Of a stretch of DNA of 36,438 nt, positions 32,787 through 36,438 are shown piece after piece (the first letter of the stretch is position 1; the number at the start of each line of letters is the position of its first letter). Made by a program: the position numbers and the translations under genes. The notes beneath the pieces were generated by a model. That model did not search any database and was not told the origin of the DNA. It was given only the letters and a program-made list of their open reading frames with translations. Source of the stretch: Candidatus Kuenenia stuttgartensis (GTDB lineage Bacteria; Planctomycetota; Planctomycetia; Pirellulales; UBA1268). Where the stretch lies: contig CAMBFA010000001.1 in the NCBI GenBank assembly GCA_945865325.1, positions 70,645 through 107,082 of the forward strand, given 5' to 3'.

Positions 32787-35429
32787 TCAGTCTCCTGCCT
32801 TCAGGGGCCGCAGCGCGATCGCTCGCCGCACCGGCGCAGGCACCGGTGCCTCAGGCCCCATCACCGCTCTCCAGAGAATCTCATTGAGCTCGAAGTCGTC
32901 GATGCGGTCGTATTCGGAGAAGTCCATCGCGGCCGAGCGATCGGCCCCATAGGCACCGGCGACGTTCTTCTCATCGAGATCGATCCGGGCCGGCTCGTGG
33001 TCATACGGCGTCAGATCGGGCACCGCTGCAAACGCCTCGAACATCGGCCGCGCAGCGGCATCGAACTGCGACAGCGGCTCGAGCCCCAGGATCAGCTCCA
33101 TCGTCCGGATCACGCTCACGGTGCTGTACTGCGTGCTGTCGACGACGCCCCGCTTCGCGTACGGGCTGGCGACAAGGCAGACGGTGCGATGGGCATCGAC
33201 ATGATCGGGGCCGTTCTGGGCGTCGTCTTCGATGACGAAGATCGCCGTCTCGGCCCACAGCGGCCCATGGCTGACCGCCTCGACGAGTTTGCCGAGGGCC
33301 AAGTCGTTGCTGGCCACACAGGCACGGGGACTATGGGCCCCCGGCGTCGTGCCTTGGGTGTGATCCTCACCGAGGCTCATGATGATGAACCGGGGCATCG
33401 TTCCCTTCGCCGCGAACTCCGCATACTCCCGCAGCATGATATCGACGAGCGCCGGATCGCGCTCTTGCTCCTCGCCGCCGAGCCCGTAGTCGGGGCACAT
33501 GTGCCCCACCAGCCCCGGCACTCTCCCCTCGATCCGCGCGTTTCCTTCCGAATCATTCACCCGCCCGCCGTATTCCTTGTAGCTGCGGTAGCTGACGCCC
33601 GCGCGCCGGCAGGCATCCCAGAGGTAGCCCGACGGGGCGTTGGAGAGATCCCCGTCGTCGTCGTCGTCGACACCGACGCGCTGCGAATAGGTGAGATGCC
33701 AGTCGCGGGCGATGTAGTCGGTGTGATAGGCCATCGTGCTCCAGGGATGGCCGTCACGACTCACTTGGCCGTTGCAGTAGGCGTTGTCGAGAAGGACGAA
33801 CTGCTCGGCGATCTTGTGGTGATTCGGAGTGACATCCCGGGGAAACATGCACAGCGAGGGATCGCCGTTTCCCTTGGGCGCCTCGCCGGCGGCCAGATCG
33901 CCGAACACCTGATCGTAGGTGCGATTCTCCTTGATCACATAGATCACGTAGCGGATCGGGGAGGGATCGCCGACCTTGCGGGGGATCGCCGACTCCCCGT
34001 CGTAGGGCACGGCTGTGAGGAGGTCGTCGGAGTAGGGGCAGTTGGCATAGGACTGGCTCGTGTAGCCCGCCAGTTGCTCCTCGTCGGGCACGTCGACGAT
34101 CGACAACGCTCCGTGGACGATCGTGCCGATGTAGGGATGCGGGAGGAGCTTGCGAACATACTTCTCGAGGTCGGTGAGCTTGCTGTCGTCCTCGCTGCCG
34201 TCGTAGAGGGGATTGGCAGCCGACTGATTCCCCTTCCCCACGCCGACAAGCAAGCGCTTGCCATCGGGGGTGACTGCCACGGCCGTCGGATACCAGCCGG
34301 TGGGGATGAAGCCGCGAACCTGGCTGCGGCCGGGGCTGGCGACGTCAATCACCGCGACGCAATTGTTGTCGGCATTGGCAACGTAGAGCGTCTCCCCGTC
34401 GGGGGAGATGGCAAGAGCATCGGGCGTGCTCCCCTCGGGGGCTCGCGGAAAGAGGCTCGTGGAGATTGTCTCGATGACAATGCCCCGTCTGGTATCGACG
34501 ACCCACACGGCGTTGGCCGACGCGCACGCCACAAACAGCCGGTCGTCCTGCGGGTGGAACACGATCTGGGTCGGATGCTCGCCGACGGGCACGCGAGCCA
34601 CGACCTGCAGGGCAGCCGGATCGACCACCACCAGTCGGGCCCCGGCCCAGTCGCTCACGTACAAAAGCCCGTTGCGGGGCGAAATCCCCACGTCATACGG
34701 CCGACCGCCGATGTCCCCCTCGAGACCGATGTTCCCGTCGTCATCGATCGCCACCAGCCGCCCCTGGTTGATGTTGAGGGCGTAGAGCCGCCCCCGCGCA
34801 TCATCCCGGACAAGTCCGCTCTTGAAAGCCCTCTCCTTGGCGAGTCGGGCTGCCGTCTCGGCCAGCTCGGTGGGATTCATCTGGAGCGGATTGGGCTCGC
34901 GCTCGGTGACGAGGTCGAGGTCGTCACGTTTCAGCGCGAATCCGTGGATTCGCCCCAGGCCCCCGCCCGACCACCAAACCTTCGATTCATCCTCCGAGAC
35001 GTCCAATCCAAACCAACTCTGATGGGCCGACTCCTCGTCGAGGACGGCAGCGGCATCGAGATCGACGAGTATCAGGCGGTGTTCATTGAAGCCGTCGCAG
35101 GTGACCAGCGCCCGCTTCCCGTCCTTGAGCGGACGAATGTTGAGGACGAGATCGCCGGTCTCGATCTGCCGGCCGGCGGGGGTCAGATGCCAGCCGTTGG
35201 GGAGCAGGAATCCCGTCTCGGTCGGGCCGGGAAACCTTGCTCCTGCAGCGTAGGGCCCGGCCGGCACCGCCGTCTCCTCGGCCAGCGCCGCTCCCCCGCC
35301 GCACACCATCCAGGCGATGGCACAGGTGCCGCCGAGCCAGCGGGCGAGGCCTGCCATCCATCCGCCCCCCCCTGCCCTCGAATGCTTCCCAGGACGATTC
35401 CTTCGCCAACCTATCTCGGGGGCCTGCAT
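32787..35429 (-). CDS. Exported YncE-type beta-propeller / phosphoesterase fusion
   Basis: 880 residues. The signal peptide is internal to a basic leader (about residues 25-50: MAGLARWLGGTCAIAWMV then GGGAALAEE). Residues ~90-410 are YVTN/YncE propeller blades (RPYDVGISPRNGLLYVSD, HPTQIVFHPQDDRLFVA, TPDALAISPDGETLYVAN, YPTAVAVTPDGKRLLVG). The C-terminal half is a phosphoesterase/alkaline-phosphatase-like domain (YVIKENRTYDQVFGD, then HPWSTMAYHTDYIARDW, MSLGEDHTQG, FVIEDDAQNGPDHVDAHR). Such fusions are exported and probably release phosphate from esters; the substrate is unknown. AGGAG 8 nt upstream supports the ATG at 35429, although an ATG at 35357 would give a cleaner signal peptide. It lies beside the phosphonate cluster, convergent with phnX. 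Confidence 0.88.
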   Translation of the reverse strand: MQAPEIGWRRNRPGKHSRAGGGGWMAGLARWLGGTCAIAWMVCGGGAALAEETAVPAGPYAAGARFPGPTETGFLLPNGWHLTPAGRQIETGDLVLNIRPLKDGKRALVTCDGFNEHRLILVDLDAAAVLDEESAHQSWFGLDVSEDESKVWWSGGGLGRIHGFALKRDDLDLVTEREPNPLQMNPTELAETAARLAKERAFKSGLVRDDARGRLYALNINQGRLVAIDDDGNIGLEGDIGGRPYDVGISPRNGLLYVSDWAGARLVVVDPAALQVVARVPVGEHPTQIVFHPQDDRLFVACASANAVWVVDTRRGIVIETISTSLFPRAPEGSTPDALAISPDGETLYVANADNNCVAVIDVASPGRSQVRGFIPTGWYPTAVAVTPDGKRLLVGVGKGNQSAANPLYDGSEDDSKLTDLEKYVRKLLPHPYIGTIVHGALSIVDVPDEEQLAGYTSQSYANCPYSDDLLTAVPYDGESAIPRKVGDPSPIRYVIYVIKENRTYDQVFGDLAAGEAPKGNGDPSLCMFPRDVTPNHHKIAEQFVLLDNAYCNGQVSRDGHPWSTMAYHTDYIARDWHLTYSQRVGVDDDDDGDLSNAPSGYLWDACRRAGVSYRSYKEYGGRVNDSEGNARIEGRVPGLVGHMCPDYGLGGEEQERDPALVDIMLREYAEFAAKGTMPRFIIMSLGEDHTQGTTPGAHSPRACVASNDLALGKLVEAVSHGPLWAETAIFVIEDDAQNGPDHVDAHRTVCLVASPYAKRGVVDSTQYSTVSVIRTMELILGLEPLSQFDAAARPMFEAFAAVPDLTPYDHEPARIDLDEKNVAGAYGADRSAAMDFSEYDRIDDFELNEILWRAVMGPEAPVPAPVRRAIALRPLKAGD

Positions 35430-35793
35430 GGTGACTGCTCCTGGTGACGTAATCTGGGTGGCGTGATCTGGGTGGCGTAATCTGGGACCTGGCAGCGTGA
35501 CGACGGCTTTTCCAGCCTTCGCGACGAGTCAGCGACCGTGGATGGAACCTCCGAAAACTGGTTTCTTTATGCACCTTTCACCGTGCGAAAAAACATGAGT
35601 TCTCCGTGTGTGGGCCGTTTTCTGCCCATGAGGATGGGCCCCGAAAGCAACGGCGCTCGACACGATTCCCCCATCTCCACCGCGAGGCTCCAGCGCGGGT
35701 TCATCAATTTCTCATCCCGCTCGAATATCATTTCGGTTCACGGCGGCTTGTTAGCCCAGCGCCCGTGGATCGATCACCATGGAGGCAGAACGC
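35430..35793. other. 364-bp region between the phosphoesterase and the last gene
   Basis: No gene is supported here. It carries three 14-bp tandem repeats (35444-35485) next to the phosphoesterase start, a small hairpin GCCCAT-GAGG-ATGGGC (35624-35639) with no T-tract, and AT-richer stretches around 35565-35600. It should hold divergent promoters for the two flanking genes. Confidence 0.5.
35444..35485. repeat. Three 14-bp tandem repeats upstream of the phosphoesterase gene
   Basis: Three head-to-tail units of the form GTG(A/G)CGT(A/G)ATCTGG occupy 35444-35457, 35458-35471 and 35472-35485. They differ at two positions. The nearest unit is 14 bp upstream of the start codon, so they lie in the leader or core promoter. 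They could be operator iterons or a short slippage repeat. Confidence 0.75.
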
Positions 35794-36438
35794 ATGGAAC
35801 CGACCACCGCCACGAAGCTCGTGTTCGCTTGGTCTCTCTCGGTGGCCACAGCGCTGCTGTGCAGCGTGCTGGTGGCCCAAACAGAAGCCGATTCCAGCGC
35901 CCCCGGGACTGCGGTCGCGTCCTCGCGGAGCGTGATGATCACCGTCGGCGGGCCGCGAAAGGGAGAGGCACCGGGTCGTTATTTCAACGTCCAGGGTCTT
36001 TCCAGCCGGGGTGATGCGAAGTTTGCCTCGTTCGGGCTGCTCGATTTCGATATCGAACCGGGCCAGCCGAAGGCTGCGGGAACGATGCGGAAGCTCACCC
36101 TCGTCCTCACGCAGAGCATTCCCCCATTCGCGAAGCCGGGGCGGCTCCTGTTTTTCATGCCCCGCGATCCCGACGAAGACATCACGCCTTTAAAGTTCGC
36201 CACCGAGGGGGATACGGCCCTGGGCGACGCGCTGCCTCGCTGCATTCCCTGCGGGGAGGCGACCTTCACGATCGAAGCGACCGGCCGGAAAGACCGCTTC
36301 GAGCTGCCCCTCGACGAAGAAGCGGAAGCCGTTGTCGATCGGCTCCTGAAAGACGGGGGCCGGCTTCGCTTGCTCGTGGTCCCCGGTGGCGTCGACGTCG
36401 CCGCGACCTATTTCGGTGCTGAGCAGGCCGAACCGGAA
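35794..36438 (+). CDS. Secreted protein of unknown function (C-terminus beyond the window)
   Basis: The frame from the ATG at 35794 is open to the window end (215 codons). GGAGG 8 nt upstream supports this start; an in-frame ATG at 35779 overlaps that site. A signal peptide is clear (KLVFAWSLSVATALLCSVLVAQTEA). The mature part starts with SSRSVMITVGGPRKGEAPGR (last residues cut) and reads like a beta-sandwich with FASFGLLDFDI and RKLTLVLTQSIPPF, reminiscent of planctomycete proteins that end in a sorting signal such as PEP-CTERM. That end is not in the window, so this is unproven. Two cysteines (RCIPCGE) are close together. Function not recognised. Confidence 0.75.
   Translation, partial: MEPTTATKLVFAWSLSVATALLCSVLVAQTEADSSAPGTAVASSRSVMITVGGPRKGEAPGRYFNVQGLSSRGDAKFASFGLLDFDIEPGQPKAAGTMRKLTLVLTQSIPPFAKPGRLLFFMPRDPDEDITPLKFATEGDTALGDALPRCIPCGEATFTIEATGRKDRFELPLDEEAEAVVDRLLKDGGRLRLLVVPGGVDVAATYFGAEQAEPE

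Noticed and set aside
32997-35447. 816-codon open frame on the plus strand opposite the phosphoesterase gene
   Set aside because: Complement of a well-supported gene; no motifs and shadow-like composition.
35624-35639. Hairpin GCCCAT-GAGG-ATGGGC as a terminator
   Set aside because: Only 6 bp of stem, no T-tract on either strand, and no gene ends nearby.
35538-36014. 158-codon frame in the last intergenic region
   Set aside because: It overlaps the secreted protein gene at 35794 in another frame, has no ribosome binding site and no recognisable features.

Overview
The window is high-GC DNA with dense gene packing, many 4-bp ATGA overlaps and frequent GTG starts. It most likely comes from a member of the Planctomycetota, probably of the Pirellulales type. 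Support comes from lineage-typical proteins: a DUF1570-type secreted HExxH protein, a short PEGA lipoprotein with a proline-rich tail, a DUF5690-type transporter, a YncE-propeller/phosphoesterase fusion, and a secreted-protein N-terminus of the 'LPAGLIVHLDAAD' kind. No rRNA, tRNA or CRISPR array was seen.

Layout. (1) 1-1306, minus strand: the N-terminal part of a HAD hydrolase lying downstream of a PfkB sugar kinase. (2) 1379-4412: a scarred patch. It holds the 5' stub of a secreted protein, the C-terminal half of an ISAs1-type transposase, the C-terminal tail of a DUF3883-type protein, an intact YhcG/DUF1016 PD-(D/E)XK nuclease, a small ORF cut short at its 3' end, and a truncated ISL3-type transposase. 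It looks like the remains of a defence or mobile island. (3) 4429-8816, minus: carB and a membrane acyltransferase. (4) 8998-16557, plus: AhpD, a secreted metallopeptidase-like protein and an AAA+ ATPase, linked by ATGA overlaps. They are followed by two paralogous TPR/membrane proteins and a second, TPR-bearing AAA+ ATPase. The first TPR gene is preceded by a 36-codon relic of the second ATPase, so an AAA-TPR gene pair was duplicated and one ATPase copy was then lost. (5) 16704-20174: an SMP-30/gluconolactonase on plus, then a PEGA lipoprotein, a PaaK-like ligase and a DUF971 protein on minus. (6) 20352-27701, plus: a membrane-tethered PP2C phosphatase, an LptF/LptG-type permease, a sugar isomerase/epimerase, a DUF1570-type protein and transketolase. 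(7) 27750-32768: a divergent phosphonate (probably aminoethylphosphonate-type) catabolic cluster. Transporter and alcohol dehydrogenase lie on minus; a PhnZ-like HD oxygenase, an FAD oxidoreductase and a phosphonoacetaldehyde hydrolase (PhnX) lie on plus. (8) 32787-36438: a large secreted propeller/phosphoesterase preceded by three 14-bp tandem repeats, then the start of a secreted protein of unknown function.

How the genes work together. In the phosphonate cluster, the FAD enzyme could make phosphonoacetaldehyde, which PhnX splits to acetaldehyde and phosphate. The PhnZ-like enzyme would cleave a hydroxylated phosphonate, and the transporter could bring substrate in. The partners usually found with these enzymes (PhnW, PhnY) are absent from the window. 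The AAA/TPR block is the best candidate for an undescribed system: a Cdc48/Vps4-class cytosolic ATPase paired with a TPR-bearing polytopic membrane protein, beside a redox enzyme and an exported protease-like protein. Its function is not deducible from the sequence alone. All family assignments were made by reading motifs, not by database search.
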